Positions 1 through 7,068 of a DNA stretch of 32,181 nucleotides are shown here, piece after piece (positions within the stretch are counted from its first letter, which is position 1; every line of letters begins with the position of its first letter). Under the pieces are notes generated by a model that saw only the letters and a list, made by a program, of their open reading frames with translations, was not told the DNA's origin and did not search any database. The DNA is from Nitriliruptorales bacterium (GTDB lineage Bacteria; Actinomycetota; Nitriliruptoria; Nitriliruptorales; Nitriliruptoraceae): contig JAGXFT010000089.1 in assembly GCA_024637135.1 (NCBI GenBank), forward strand, positions 1 through 32,181, read 5' to 3'. The position numbers and the translations under genes were made by a program.

Positions 1-296
1 CGATCGGGTCCAACGACCTGACCCAGTTGGTGCTGGGGGTCGACCGCGACTCGGGGGAACTGCAGGACCTGTTCGACGAGCGCAACCCGGCGGTCAAGAA
101 GGCGATCTCGATGATCGTCGAGGTCGCCAAGGCCACCGGCACCAAGGTCGGGATCTGCGGCCAGGGCCCCAGCGACCACCCCGACTTCGCCGAGTTCCTG
201 GTCGGCCTGGGCATCGACAGCCTGTCGCTCAACCCCGACGTCGTGGTGTCGACGCGCCGCCGCATCGCCGAGCTCGAGGCCGCCCAGGCTGGCTGA
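1..296 (+). CDS. ppsA: Phosphoenolpyruvate synthase, C-terminal fragment (5' end outside window)
   Basis: The reading frame is open from base 3 and ends at a TGA at 294-296. The visible ~97 residues match the end of the PEP-utilising TIM-barrel domain of PEP synthase: a GSNDLTQ block, then VGICGQGPSD, where the Cys (codon 156-158) is the family's catalytic cysteine, then a LSLNPD motif close to the C-terminus. The enzyme makes PEP from pyruvate and ATP in the cytoplasm and serves gluconeogenesis. Pyruvate phosphate dikinase shares this domain, but the GQGPSD wording and the short tail favour PEP synthase. The next gene, birA, is convergent. Confidence 0.88.
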   Translation, partial: IGSNDLTQLVLGVDRDSGELQDLFDERNPAVKKAISMIVEVAKATGTKVGICGQGPSDHPDFAEFLVGLGIDSLSLNPDVVVSTRRRIAELEAAQAG

Positions 297-329
297 CGCG
301 ACCTGGTCCTCTCTGTGGTCCGTCCTCCC

Positions 330-407
330 GATGTGAGGTGCGCGCATCGATGTGAGTTGCGGTCACCAGACGGTCCAAACTCACATCACCGCACCAAACT
401 CACATCG
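330..407. repeat. Inverted/direct octamer cluster between convergent ppsA and birA
   Basis: GATGTGAG occurs at 330-337 and 349-356, and its complement CTCACATC at 380-387 and 399-406. The arms CGATGTGAGTT (348-358) and AACTCACATCG (397-407) pair perfectly over 11 bp. No coding sequence is convincing between 297 and 542. The position between two convergent genes suggests a bidirectional terminator or an inserted palindromic element. There is no T-tract. Confidence 0.5.
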
Positions 408-542
408 CGCGGTTCATCCGGGGAGTCTGTCGATGGGGATGCTTCTGGAGCAGACCTCCCCGGACGAGGCACTGGCGGTCCTCCACGCCCACCTCGGGCG
501 GCTCCGCAGGACGCGCGATGGGTGAGCCGATCCGATGGCACG

Positions 543-1331
543 TCAGCCGTCGTGGAGGTGGACGACGTCGCCGGCGACGACCACGTGCTGCTCGTGGCCG
601 TCGACGTCCAGGACCAGGTGCCCGTCAGCGGTGAGGTCGACGGCACGGCCGACCCGTTCGACCTGCTCCCCCTCGACCCGAACCCGCTGCCCGATCGTGT
701 CGCACACCGTCCGGTAGTCGTCGAGGACGTCCGGACACCGCCGGTCGAGCTGGTCCAGTCGCTGCCCCAGGTGCGTCAACAGTGGGACCACCACCTCGAC
801 GGGATCCACGTCCCGACCCATCACCTCCGCCAGCGACGTCCAGGACACGGCCGCGCCGGCGCGATCGCGGCCGCGCCAGTCCACGTCGATGCCGATCCCG
901 ATCACCACGGCGGTCGGCGCACCGGCATCGTCGGCGACCAGGTCGCACAGCACGCCGGCGCACTTGTGGGGCCGACCCGCCACGACCAGCCGCACGTCGT
1001 TGGGCCACTTGCACGACGTCGACAGGCCCAGGCCGTCGAACGTCGCCGACAGGGCCAGGGCGGCCGCGAGCGGGACCAACGTGGCGACCGCGGGGACGGG
1101 CGTGGCCATCGACAGCGCGAGGTTCCCACCCTCGACGTCCTCCCACGTGCGACCCCGACGACCGCGACCGGCCGTCTGGCGCCCGGCAATCACGACCAAC
1201 CCGGCCGGGGGCGCCCCGACCTCCAACCGTCGGCGAACCTCCAGGTTCGTCGAATCGACGTCGTCCAACACCGACACGTCGACCACCCCGGGCACGCCCA
1301 GGGCCGCGGCCCACAGGTCGGCGTGATCCAT
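543..1331 (-). CDS. birA: Biotin--[acetyl-CoA carboxylase] ligase (no HTH domain)
   Basis: This is a 262-aa biotin protein ligase, which forms biotinyl-AMP and transfers biotin to the lysine of a carrier protein. The catalytic domain starts almost at the N-terminus: DSTN near residue 26, the adenylate loop GRGRRGRTW at 55-63, KWPND at 108-112, the HKCAGVL segment near 122, GIGIDV near 145 (usually GIGINV), and a small C-terminal beta domain. There is no N-terminal winged helix, so it should be a monofunctional ligase and not a repressor. The ATG at 1331 follows a GGGAGGG ribosome site. It lies divergent to the carboxylase genes, whose BCCP domain (4797-6557) is its obvious substrate. Confidence 0.93.
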   Translation of the reverse strand: MDHADLWAAALGVPGVVDVSVLDDVDSTNLEVRRRLEVGAPPAGLVVIAGRQTAGRGRRGRTWEDVEGGNLALSMATPVPAVATLVPLAAALALSATFDGLGLSTSCKWPNDVRLVVAGRPHKCAGVLCDLVADDAGAPTAVVIGIGIDVDWRGRDRAGAAVSWTSLAEVMGRDVDPVEVVVPLLTHLGQRLDQLDRRCPDVLDDYRTVCDTIGQRVRVEGEQVERVGRAVDLTADGHLVLDVDGHEQHVVVAGDVVHLHDG

Positions 1332-1405
1332 GCACGCCCTCCCTCGGTCGATCTCGTCGGACGGGCCCGGTCGCTGCTACGACACCTGGGCCACCGCGCA
1401 CCGCC

Positions 1406-1411
1406 TAGCAT
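1406..1411 (+). promoter_or_regulatory. Putative -10 box of the accD-accE operon
   Basis: TAGCAT fits the actinobacterial TAnnnT -10 and lies 65 bp before the accD start, in DNA that has very few TA steps. The same hexamer precedes the biotin carboxylase gene at 4760. No good -35 is seen 17 bp upstream. Confidence 0.4.
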
Positions 1412-1475
1412 GCCCGACGGGTCGGTCCGGCACGGGCCACCCGTGCCCTGACGACGCGACGAAGGCTGTCCCACC

Positions 1476-3032
1476 GTGGCCGACACCACTGCTGACAAGC
1501 TGGACGAACTGCAGCGCCGCCGGGACGAGGCGGAGTCCGGGGGCGGGCCGTCGTCGGTCGCCAAGCAGCACGACAAGGGCAAGCTCACGGCCCGGGAACG
1601 CGTCGACCTGTTGCTCGACGACGACTCGTTCGTCGAGACCGACGCCTTCGCCGTGCACCGCTCCACCAAGTTCGGACTGGAGGAGACCCGGATCCTGGGC
1701 GACGGCGTGGTCACCGGCCATGGCACGGTCGACGGGCGCCAGGTCTGCGTGTTCAGCCAGGACTTCACCACCTTCGGTGGCTCCCTGGGCGAGGTCTTCG
1801 CCGAGAAGGTCGTCAAGGTCATGGACCTGGCCGTGCGGATGGGCGTGCCCGTCATCGGCCTCAACGACTCCGGCGGTGCCCGCATCCAGGAAGGCGTCGT
1901 CAGCCTCGGCGGCTACGGCGACATCTTCCTGCGCAACGTCCGGGCGTCGGGCGTGGTGCCCCAGATCAGTGCGATCATGGGACCGTGCGCCGGCGGGGCG
2001 GTCTACTCCCCCGCCATCACCGACTTCGTCTTCATGGTCCGCGACACGTCACACATGTTCATCACCGGGCCGAACGTCATCAAGACCGTCACGGGCGAGG
2101 ACGTGACGATGGAGGACCTCGGCGGGGCCCTGACGCACGCCCGCACCTCGGGTGTGGCCCACTTCGCGGCCGACGACGAGCAGGCCTGCATCGCCGACAT
2201 CCAGTACCTGCTGTCGTTCCTGCCCTCGAACAACCTCGACGACCCGCCGTTCGGGCCCAGCGAGGACGACCCGGACCGCCCGGTCGACGAGCTCGACACG
2301 ATCATCCCGGACAACAACAACGTCCCCTACGACATGCGCGAGATCATCCGGATGGTCGTCGACGACGAGGAGTTCTTCGAGGTCCACCAGGTCTGGGCCC
2401 CCAACATCGTGTGTGGCTTCGCCCGCATCGACGGGCGCCCGGTCGGCATGGTCGGAAACCAACCGGCACACCTGGCCGGGGTGCTCGACATTGAGTCGTC
2501 GGAGAAGGCCGCCCGGTTCGTCCGGACCTGCGACGCGTTCAACATCCCGGTGGTGACCTTCGTCGACGTGCCGGGGTTCATGCCCGGCATCGACCAGGAG
2601 TACGGCGGCATCATCCGCCACGGCGCCAAGTTGCTCTACGCCTACGCCGAGGCAACCGTGCCCAAGCTCACCGTCATCACCCGCAAGGCCTACGGCGGTG
2701 CCTACGACGTCATGGGGTCCAAGCACCTGGGGGCCGACGTGAACCTGGCGTGGCCGACCGCCGAGATCGCCGTGATGGGTGCCAAGGGCGCCGTCAACAT
2801 CCTCTACCGGCGCGAACTGGCCGAGTCCGACGACCCGGACGACCTCCACGCGACGTTCGAGGAACGCTATCGCGAGGACCTCGCGAACCCGTGGCGCGCC
2901 GCTGAGCGTGGCTACGTCGATGCGGTGATCCGGCCCTCGGCCACCCGCGCCGAACTGATCCGGGCGTTGCGCTTCACGGCCACCAAACGCGAACCCGGCC
3001 CCCCGCGCAAGCACGGGAACGTGCCCCTGTGA
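1476..3032 (+). CDS. pccB: Acyl-CoA carboxylase beta subunit (propionyl-CoA carboxylase type carboxyltransferase)
   Basis: This 518-aa biotin-dependent carboxyltransferase moves the carboxyl group from carboxybiotin to acyl-CoA. It has the two crotonase-like halves of the family. The first oxyanion loop is SGGARIQEG at 132-140 and the second is [13 protein letters not shown]. Asp411 in the second loop matches the Asp that in PccB/AccD5 enzymes goes with propionyl-CoA preference (family knowledge). The GTG start at 1476 follows an AAGG ribosome site, and the length is normal. The stop overlaps the next start (GTGA at 3029-3032), so accE is translationally coupled. The partner alpha subunit is encoded at 4797-6557. 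Confidence 0.93.
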   Translation: MADTTADKLDELQRRRDEAESGGGPSSVAKQHDKGKLTARERVDLLLDDDSFVETDAFAVHRSTKFGLEETRILGDGVVTGHGTVDGRQVCVFSQDFTTFGGSLGEVFAEKVVKVMDLAVRMGVPVIGLNDSGGARIQEGVVSLGGYGDIFLRNVRASGVVPQISAIMGPCAGGAVYSPAITDFVFMVRDTSHMFITGPNVIKTVTGEDVTMEDLGGALTHARTSGVAHFAADDEQACIADIQYLLSFLPSNNLDDPPFGPSEDDPDRPVDELDTIIPDNNNVPYDMREIIRMVVDDEEFFEVHQVWAPNIVCGFARIDGRPVGMVGNQPAHLAGVLDIESSEKAARFVRTCDAFNIPVVTFVDVPGFMPGIDQEYGGIIRHGAKLLYAYAEATVPKLTVITRKAYGGAYDVMGSKHLGADVNLAWPTAEIAVMGAKGAVNILYRRELAESDDPDDLHATFEERYREDLANPWRAAERGYVDAVIRPSATRAELIRALRFTATKREPGPPRKHGNVPL

Positions 3033-3103
3033 GCACAGCGAACGAACCCGATCCTGTGAGCACAGCGAACGAACCCGATCCTGTGAGCACAGCGAACGAA
3101 CCC
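3029..3103 (+). repeat. 27-bp tandem repeat (2.8 copies) at the start of accE
   Basis: Copies are at 3029-3055, 3056-3082 and 3083-3103 (21 bases of the third), all identical. The unit is nine codons long and in frame. It encodes STANEPDPV-type repeats, and each copy begins with a GTG that could initiate translation. Confidence 0.95.
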
Positions 3104-3325
3104 ACGATCCGCATGGAGGTGGTCCGGGGTGGCGATCCCGGGGACGCCGTCCTGGCCGCGGTGGCGACGATCCTGACCCGGCCCGTGGTGGTGGCCGCCG
3201 AGGCTGCTGCGGACGATGACGAGCCCACGGCGACGACGGCGCGGTGGCGTCGGGCGGCGCGGCTGGAGGCGATCGTGCACGGGCGGCGCATCATGTCGAT
3301 CGCCGAACTGGTGCGCCACCGCTGA
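3029..3325 (+). CDS. accE: Acyl-CoA carboxylase epsilon-like subunit
   Basis: This small 98-aa protein lies directly after the carboxyltransferase gene and overlaps its stop by 4 bp. After a repetitive head (two STANEPDPV units and a partial third) comes an [15 protein letters not shown] segment, then Ala/Asp-rich linker, then a basic end with [10 protein letters not shown]. The order (EVVRG near the start, a short helix, arginine-rich tail) resembles AccE/PccE epsilon subunits of Streptomyces and mycobacteria, which bind the beta subunit and raise activity. The true start could be any of three GTGs (3029, 3056, 3083) or ATG 3113, which would drop the repeats. The assignment rests on context plus short motif resemblance. 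Confidence 0.7.
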   Translation: MSTANEPDPVSTANEPDPVSTANEPTIRMEVVRGGDPGDAVLAAVATILTRPVVVAAEAAADDDEPTATTARWRRAARLEAIVHGRRIMSIAELVRHR

Positions 3326-3356
3326 CCCGTCCGGGCCCAGCGGCGACAGGCCGCCG

Positions 3357-3851
3357 TCAGCCCTCGGTCGGGGCCTCGGAACCACCCGTGGCCTGCTGGA
3401 CGGGGGTCAGTTCGGGGGTCACGGTCAGCGTGCCCTCCATGCCCGCAGCCCGGTGCCCGGCGATGTCGCAGTAGAAGGTGTACTCGCCGGCGAACAGGTT
3501 GACGACGCCGTCGGCCTCGCCACCGCCGTTGGCCTCGATCTTGGCGTCCGAGCCCTCGTTGGCCCCGGCAACCACGAAGTTGTGGGTCCCGGTGGCCTCG
3601 TTGGTGAGCATGATCTGGATGTCGCCTTCGGCGACCTCACCCTCGAACGAGTCGAAGTAGAAGTCCCCCGCGTTCATGGCGATCATGCCGCCGTCACCGG
3701 GAGCCCGGGGCGGGTCGTAGCAGTCGCTGCCCTCGGGGCAGGCCAGGCGCTCGGCGTCGATCGCGCCGGCCGGGACACTGCCCGAGCACGCCGCGCCCGA
3801 CAGGGCGATGACAGCAGCGGCCAGCAGCAGGCGTGGCGATCCACGCAGCAT
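3357..3851 (-). CDS. Secreted cupredoxin-like lipoprotein
   Basis: This 164-aa protein has an N-terminal signal (MLRGSPRLLL then a hydrophobic stretch) ending in GAAC, with Cys22 a probable lipidation site. The mature part is a single cupredoxin domain (about 55-146). The presumed copper ligands are His90 in TGTHNF, then Cys128, His133 and Met138 in YCDIAGHRAAGM, the order of type-1 (blue) copper proteins. It probably acts outside the membrane in electron transfer or copper handling. The ATG at 3851 is preceded by an excellent GAGGAG site. It ends convergent to accE. A paralogue lies just upstream at 3944-4339. The redox partner is unknown. Confidence 0.85.
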   Translation of the reverse strand: MLRGSPRLLLAAAVIALSGAACSGSVPAGAIDAERLACPEGSDCYDPPRAPGDGGMIAMNAGDFYFDSFEGEVAEGDIQIMLTNEATGTHNFVVAGANEGSDAKIEANGGGEADGVVNLFAGEYTFYCDIAGHRAAGMEGTLTVTPELTPVQQATGGSEAPTEG

Positions 3852-3889
3852 GGTTGGTCTCCTCGGATGGTCACTCGGCGCGGGGTCCA

Positions 3890-3895
3890 ACGCTA
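3890..3895 (-). promoter_or_regulatory. Putative -10 box of the 3357-3851 cupredoxin gene
   Basis: TAGCGT read on the minus strand fits TAnnnT and lies about 40 bp before the start codon. It suggests the second cupredoxin has its own promoter in addition to any read-through. Confidence 0.35.
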
Positions 3896-3943
3896 CCGCA
3901 CCGGTCGTGGTCCGGTTTCCCTCGAGCCGCGTCCGCCGGGACG

Positions 3944-4339
3944 TCAGTTGACGACGATGGTCCCCACCATCCCGGCCTCGCGATGACCCGGGATGTTGCA
4001 GAAGAACTCGTAGTCCCCGGGCGGGACCTCGACGACTCCCTCGGCGGCCTCCAGCCCACCGCACTCCGCCACCACGACGTCCTCGGTCGGGGTCTCGATC
4101 AACAGGTTGTGCGGCAGCGACCCCTCGCACACCAGGCCCAGGCGATCGCCCTCGTCCACCTCGACGTCGGCCGGGACGAACTCGAAGGCGTTGGTGCCGG
4201 TGACGACGGCCTCGACACCCGGGGGCGGCTGGGGCGGCGCGGCCTGGTCGCCGCTGCATGCGGCGGCGGTCCCACCCAGGCCAAGGACGGCCACGAGGGC
4301 GAGCCTGGCCAACGGACGGAACGCGGATCGGCTGGTCAT
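3944..4339 (-). CDS. Secreted cupredoxin domain protein
   Basis: This 131-aa protein has a signal peptide (MTSRSAFRPLARLALVAVLG) and a TAAAC sequence at Cys28 that may be a lipobox, then a proline-rich spacer and one cupredoxin domain. The presumed copper ligands are His77 in LPHNLL, then Cys114, His119 and Met124 in FCNIPGHREAGM, the same C-x4-H-x4-M loop as the neighbour at 3357-3851. Cys71 and Cys93 could form a disulfide. The two genes are in tandem with a 92-bp gap. Their position between carboxylase genes does not point to a specific partner. It is a type-1 copper protein by motif; the physiological role is unknown. Confidence 0.83.
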   Translation of the reverse strand: MTSRSAFRPLARLALVAVLGLGGTAAACSGDQAAPPQPPPGVEAVVTGTNAFEFVPADVEVDEGDRLGLVCEGSLPHNLLIETPTEDVVVAECGGLEAAEGVVEVPPGDYEFFCNIPGHREAGMVGTIVVN

Positions 4340-4541
4340 GGGTCCTCGTCGGTCGGGGTGCGGTCGGCCAGGTCGGGGGCCGCTGGCAGCACGGATGGTG
4401 CCGCGGGAAGCGGCCGGTTGCCGACCGTGCTCGCCAACCACCACGAGTCTGGCCGCCGGCCAAGTGGTTGTCCAGTCAACCACCTGGTCGACCGACCGCA
4501 CACGACCCGGTCGGGCGCGGCATCCGTGCAACCCGTTCGGC

Positions 4542-4595
4542 GCCAGCGACGACCTGACCTGCGCCATCCGCACCACACGCTGCCCACAGCCCACC
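4542..4595 (+). repeat. 54-bp direct repeat, copy 1 (upstream of accA3)
   Basis: This is identical over 54 bases to 4706-4759. It begins GCCAGCGACGACCTG and ends CACAGCCCACC. The remainder of the gap 4340-4796 shows no gene. Confidence 0.95.
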
Positions 4596-4705
4596 CGAGG
4601 CGGCCTGTGCGGAACTCTCTGGCACGCCTGGCTTGTCCAGCCCGTCGCTGGCCGCGTCGCCGATCCTCGACGATGGACCCCGCATGGCCTTCGGGCCGGC
4701 TTCTT

Positions 4706-4759
4706 GCCAGCGACGACCTGACCTGCGCCATCCGCACCACACGCTGCCCACAGCCCACC
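4706..4759 (+). repeat. 54-bp direct repeat, copy 2, abutting the accA3 promoter
   Basis: This is a perfect copy of 4542-4595 at a 164-bp offset. It ends exactly at the TAGCAT hexamer at 4760, so it occupies the region where a -35 or activator site would lie. Confidence 0.95.
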
Positions 4760-4765
4760 TAGCAT
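4760..4765 (+). promoter_or_regulatory. Putative -10 box of accA3
   Basis: TAGCAT matches the hexamer upstream of accD. It contains the first two bases of an in-frame ATG at 4764. If transcription starts about 7 bases downstream, that ATG is not in the mRNA, and the GTG at 4797 with its GGAG site (4783-4786) becomes the start. Confidence 0.45.
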
Positions 4766-4796
4766 GGCGGCGACCGACAACCGGAGCCGCCCCACC

Positions 4797-6557
4797 GTGT
4801 TCGATGCCGTCCTGGTCGCCAATCGTGGCGAGATCGCCCTGCGTGTCATCCGTGCCTGCCGCGAGCTGGGGGTCCGGGCCGTGGCCGTCTACTCGGAGGT
4901 CGACCGGGACGCTCCGCACGTCCGGGCGGCCGACGCCGCCCACCTGTTGGGGCCTACGCCCGCCGCCGAGTCCTACCTCTCCATCGACCGGATCCTCGAG
5001 GTGGCCGCGGAGGCCCAGGTCGACGCGATCCACCCCGGCTACGGCTTCCTGTCCGAGAACGCGGACTTCGCCGAGGCCGTCCGCGACGCCGGCATGACCT
5101 TCGTCGGGCCGTCGGCCGAGGCGATCCGGTCGATGGGCGACAAGCTGACCGCACGTGCCGTGGCCGAGGCCGCCGGCGTGCCGGTGGTCCCCGGGACCGA
5201 GGAACCCACCGATGACCCCGAGGTCGCCAAGGCCTTCGGCGAGGAGTACGGCTACCCGGTCGCGGTCAAGGCGATGTTCGGGGGCGGCGGACGCGGGATG
5301 AAGGTGGTGGCGTCGGCCGACGAGATGAGCGACGCACTGGAGGCGGCCCAGCGCGAGGCGACGGCCAGCTTCGGCCGTGGCGAGTGCTACCTCGAGCGCT
5401 ACCTCGAACATCCGCGGCACGTCGAGATCCAGGTCCTGGGCGACCTCGACGGCACCGTGATCCACCTCGGCGAGCGGGACTGCTCACTGCAGCGTCGCCA
5501 CCAGAAGGTGGTCGAGGAAGCCCCTGCGCCCAACATCAGCGAGGCCGTGCGCGAGGCGATGGGGGCGGCCGCGATCGAGGTCGCGACCGAGATGGGCTAC
5601 CACAACGCCGGGACGTGCGAGTTCCTGCTGGACGACGACAACGAGACCTTCTACTTCCTGGAGATGAACACCCGCCTGCAGGTCGAGCACCCCGTGACGG
5701 AACTGGTCACCGGGGTCGACCTGGTGCACGAGCAGTTGCGGATCGCGGCCGGGGACGGCATGTCGTTGACCCAGGACGACGTGACGCTGACCGGCCATGC
5801 GATCGAGTTGCGCCTGAACGCCGAGGACCCGGCCATCGGCTGGGTCCCGTCACCGGGGCTGATCACCGAGTTCCGCCCGCCCCAGGGGCCATGGGTGCGC
5901 CTGGACTCGGTGGCCGAGACCGGGTTCGAGATCCCGCAGGCCTACGACTCCATGTTCGGCAAGCTGATCGTGTGGGCGGCCGATCGGGACACCGCCCGCA
6001 TGCGCATGGTGCGGGCGCTGGACGAGATGGTCGTCGAGGGCATCCCGTCCACGGCCGGCTTCGGCCGCCTGGCGATGCTCCACGAGGAGTTCGCCGCCGG
6101 CACGCACTCCACCGTGTCGATCGAGCGCGACTGGGACCTGTCGTCGCTGGAGGCCCACGGACCGGCGGCCGCGGGCGACGGGGACACCAGCGACCCGCGA
6201 CGTGTCACGGTGGAGGTGGACGGGCGACGGCTCGAACTGGCGATCCACGGGGACACCGGCGCGGTGGCCGTGACAGCGGACGGGGATGACGCCACGCCCA
6301 GCCGCCGGTCCAGCGGTGGTGGCGGCGGCAGCACCTCCGGGGAGGACCTGCTGGCCCCGATGCAGGGAACCCTGGTCAAGTACGCCGTCGAGGAGGGCGA
6401 CGAGGTGTCCACGGGCGACCTGGTCGCGGTGCTCGAGGCCATGAAGATGGAGAACAACATCACGGCGCACCGCGACGGCGTGGTGGCCGGCCTGGCCTTC
6501 TCGGCCGGGGACTCGGTCCAGACCGGCGCGGTGGTGGCCACGATCAGCGACGGCTGA
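4797..6557 (+). CDS. accA3: Acyl-CoA carboxylase alpha subunit (biotin carboxylase + BCCP)
   Basis: This 586-aa protein carboxylates its own biotin with ATP and bicarbonate. The biotin carboxylase part starts with FDAVLVANRGEIALRVIRA. It contains the glycine-rich ATP-grasp loop FGGGGRGMK, the ERDCSLQRRHQKVVEE block and MNTRLQVEHPVTE. A Ser/Gly linker leads to the biotinyl domain with EAMKMEN, and Lys550 is the biotin site. I chose GTG 4797 over the in-frame ATG 4764 because GGAG at 4783-4786 is well placed and a -10-like TAGCAT overlaps the ATG; the longer form would be 597 aa. It pairs with the beta subunit at 1476-3032 and is modified by the birA product. Confidence 0.92.
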   Translation: MFDAVLVANRGEIALRVIRACRELGVRAVAVYSEVDRDAPHVRAADAAHLLGPTPAAESYLSIDRILEVAAEAQVDAIHPGYGFLSENADFAEAVRDAGMTFVGPSAEAIRSMGDKLTARAVAEAAGVPVVPGTEEPTDDPEVAKAFGEEYGYPVAVKAMFGGGGRGMKVVASADEMSDALEAAQREATASFGRGECYLERYLEHPRHVEIQVLGDLDGTVIHLGERDCSLQRRHQKVVEEAPAPNISEAVREAMGAAAIEVATEMGYHNAGTCEFLLDDDNETFYFLEMNTRLQVEHPVTELVTGVDLVHEQLRIAAGDGMSLTQDDVTLTGHAIELRLNAEDPAIGWVPSPGLITEFRPPQGPWVRLDSVAETGFEIPQAYDSMFGKLIVWAADRDTARMRMVRALDEMVVEGIPSTAGFGRLAMLHEEFAAGTHSTVSIERDWDLSSLEAHGPAAAGDGDTSDPRRVTVEVDGRRLELAIHGDTGAVAVTADGDDATPSRRSSGGGGGSTSGEDLLAPMQGTLVKYAVEEGDEVSTGDLVAVLEAMKMENNITAHRDGVVAGLAFSAGDSVQTGAVVATISDG

Positions 6558-6607
6558 GCCACGCGGGTGGGTCCGTGGTCGGTGTCGTCGCCCCGAGGCA
6601 AGGAAAA

Positions 6608-6636
6608 GTCGTGGGAACCACGATGCTCCCCACGAC
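6608..6636. terminator. Hairpin downstream of accA3
   Basis: GTCGTGGG (6608-6615) pairs with CCCACGAC (6629-6636) around a 13-base loop. It lies 50 bp after the accA3 stop, between convergent genes. Confidence 0.5.
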
Positions 6637-6656
6637 AGGAATGCCGGGCGTTCACT

Positions 6657-6675
6657 GGCCCCGCGTCACGGGGCC
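6657..6675. terminator. GC hairpin between accA3 and the 41-aa gene
   Basis: GGCCCCG (6657-6663) and CGGGGCC (6669-6675) form a 7-bp stem with a CGTCA loop, 17 bp past the stop of the minus-strand micropeptide gene. There is no T-tract; together with 6608-6636 it is probably a bidirectional terminator. Confidence 0.55.
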
Positions 6676-6691
6676 GGCGAATCGCCGACGG

Positions 6692-6817
6692 TCAGGCGAT
6701 GTGTGAGTCGCCTTCGCGACGCCGCCAACGCTGCTGGCCGATGTTCATGACCGCGACGATGACCACGGCCGAGATGACGGCGAACAACACCGCGAGGCCC
6801 ACGATTCCAAGTCCCAT
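6692..6817 (-). CDS. 41-aa single-pass membrane micropeptide
   Basis: This unrecognised small protein has the form MGLGIVGLAV..., a hydrophobic helix spanning about residues 2-25, then a basic/polar tail with QQRWRRRE. By the positive-inside rule the C-terminus should face the cytoplasm. Support that it is real: an AAAGGAG ribosome site 7 bases before the ATG, a consensus-like promoter at 6850-6878, and a hairpin after the stop. The upstream 35-aa gene also encodes a membrane micropeptide with an arginine-rich tail, but the promoter between them suggests separate control. Function unknown. Confidence 0.7.
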   Translation of the reverse strand: MGLGIVGLAVLFAVISAVVIVAVMNIGQQRWRRREGDSHIA

Positions 6818-6849
6818 GACACGTCTCCTTTGACGTCGAAGGGAACGCC

Positions 6850-6878
6850 ATCCTATGGCGGAAACACCCCCCTGTCCA
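6850..6878 (-). promoter_or_regulatory. Promoter of the 41-aa micropeptide gene
   Basis: On the minus strand TGGACA (6873-6878) is followed after exactly 17 bp by TAGGAT (6850-6855), close to the sigma-70 family consensus. The predicted start is near 6843, giving a short leader with the AAAGGAG site. Confidence 0.6.
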
Positions 6879-6960
6879 GCGTTCCAGCGGTGTTCTCGCC
6901 GGATCCTCCTCGGTGGTCCCGCACCGTCGAACACGACCCGGCAGCGACCTCGCCGACGGA

Positions 6961-7068
6961 TCAGGGACGCCGACGCCTGGCAACCGCCCACGCGGCCACC
7001 ACGACGACGACGAGCACCACGCCGACGGCCGCCAGCGCGAGCAGGCCGAGTCCGGTGCCGGCGCTCAC
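6961..7068 (-). CDS. 35-aa membrane micropeptide coupled to lpdA
   Basis: This unrecognised micropeptide begins at GTG 7068, which overlaps the lpdA stop as GTGA (7065-7068), so it would be made by translational coupling. It is almost all one transmembrane helix (GLGLLALAAVGVVLVVVVVAAW) and ends in four arginines and a proline. No ribosome site is needed if ribosomes re-initiate. The arrangement suggests a membrane tether or partner for the LpdA-like flavoprotein, but that is inference. A chance ORF is possible, though the hydrophobic design and overlap argue against it. Confidence 0.55.
   Translation of the reverse strand: MSAGTGLGLLALAAVGVVLVVVVVAAWAVARRRRP

Noticed and set aside
3029-3103. 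CRISPR-like repeat array
   Set aside because: The copies are directly adjacent, with no spacers, and are in frame with a protein.
3357-4463. A single 368-aa minus-strand protein covering both cupredoxin genes' region
   Set aside because: Only the last 164 residues carry a signal peptide, ribosome site and cupredoxin domain; the upstream part is an open frame by chance.
4764-4796. ATG 4764 as start of accA3
   Set aside because: It has no ribosome site and overlaps a TAGCAT -10-like box; GTG 4797 with GGAG fits better. Not fully excluded.
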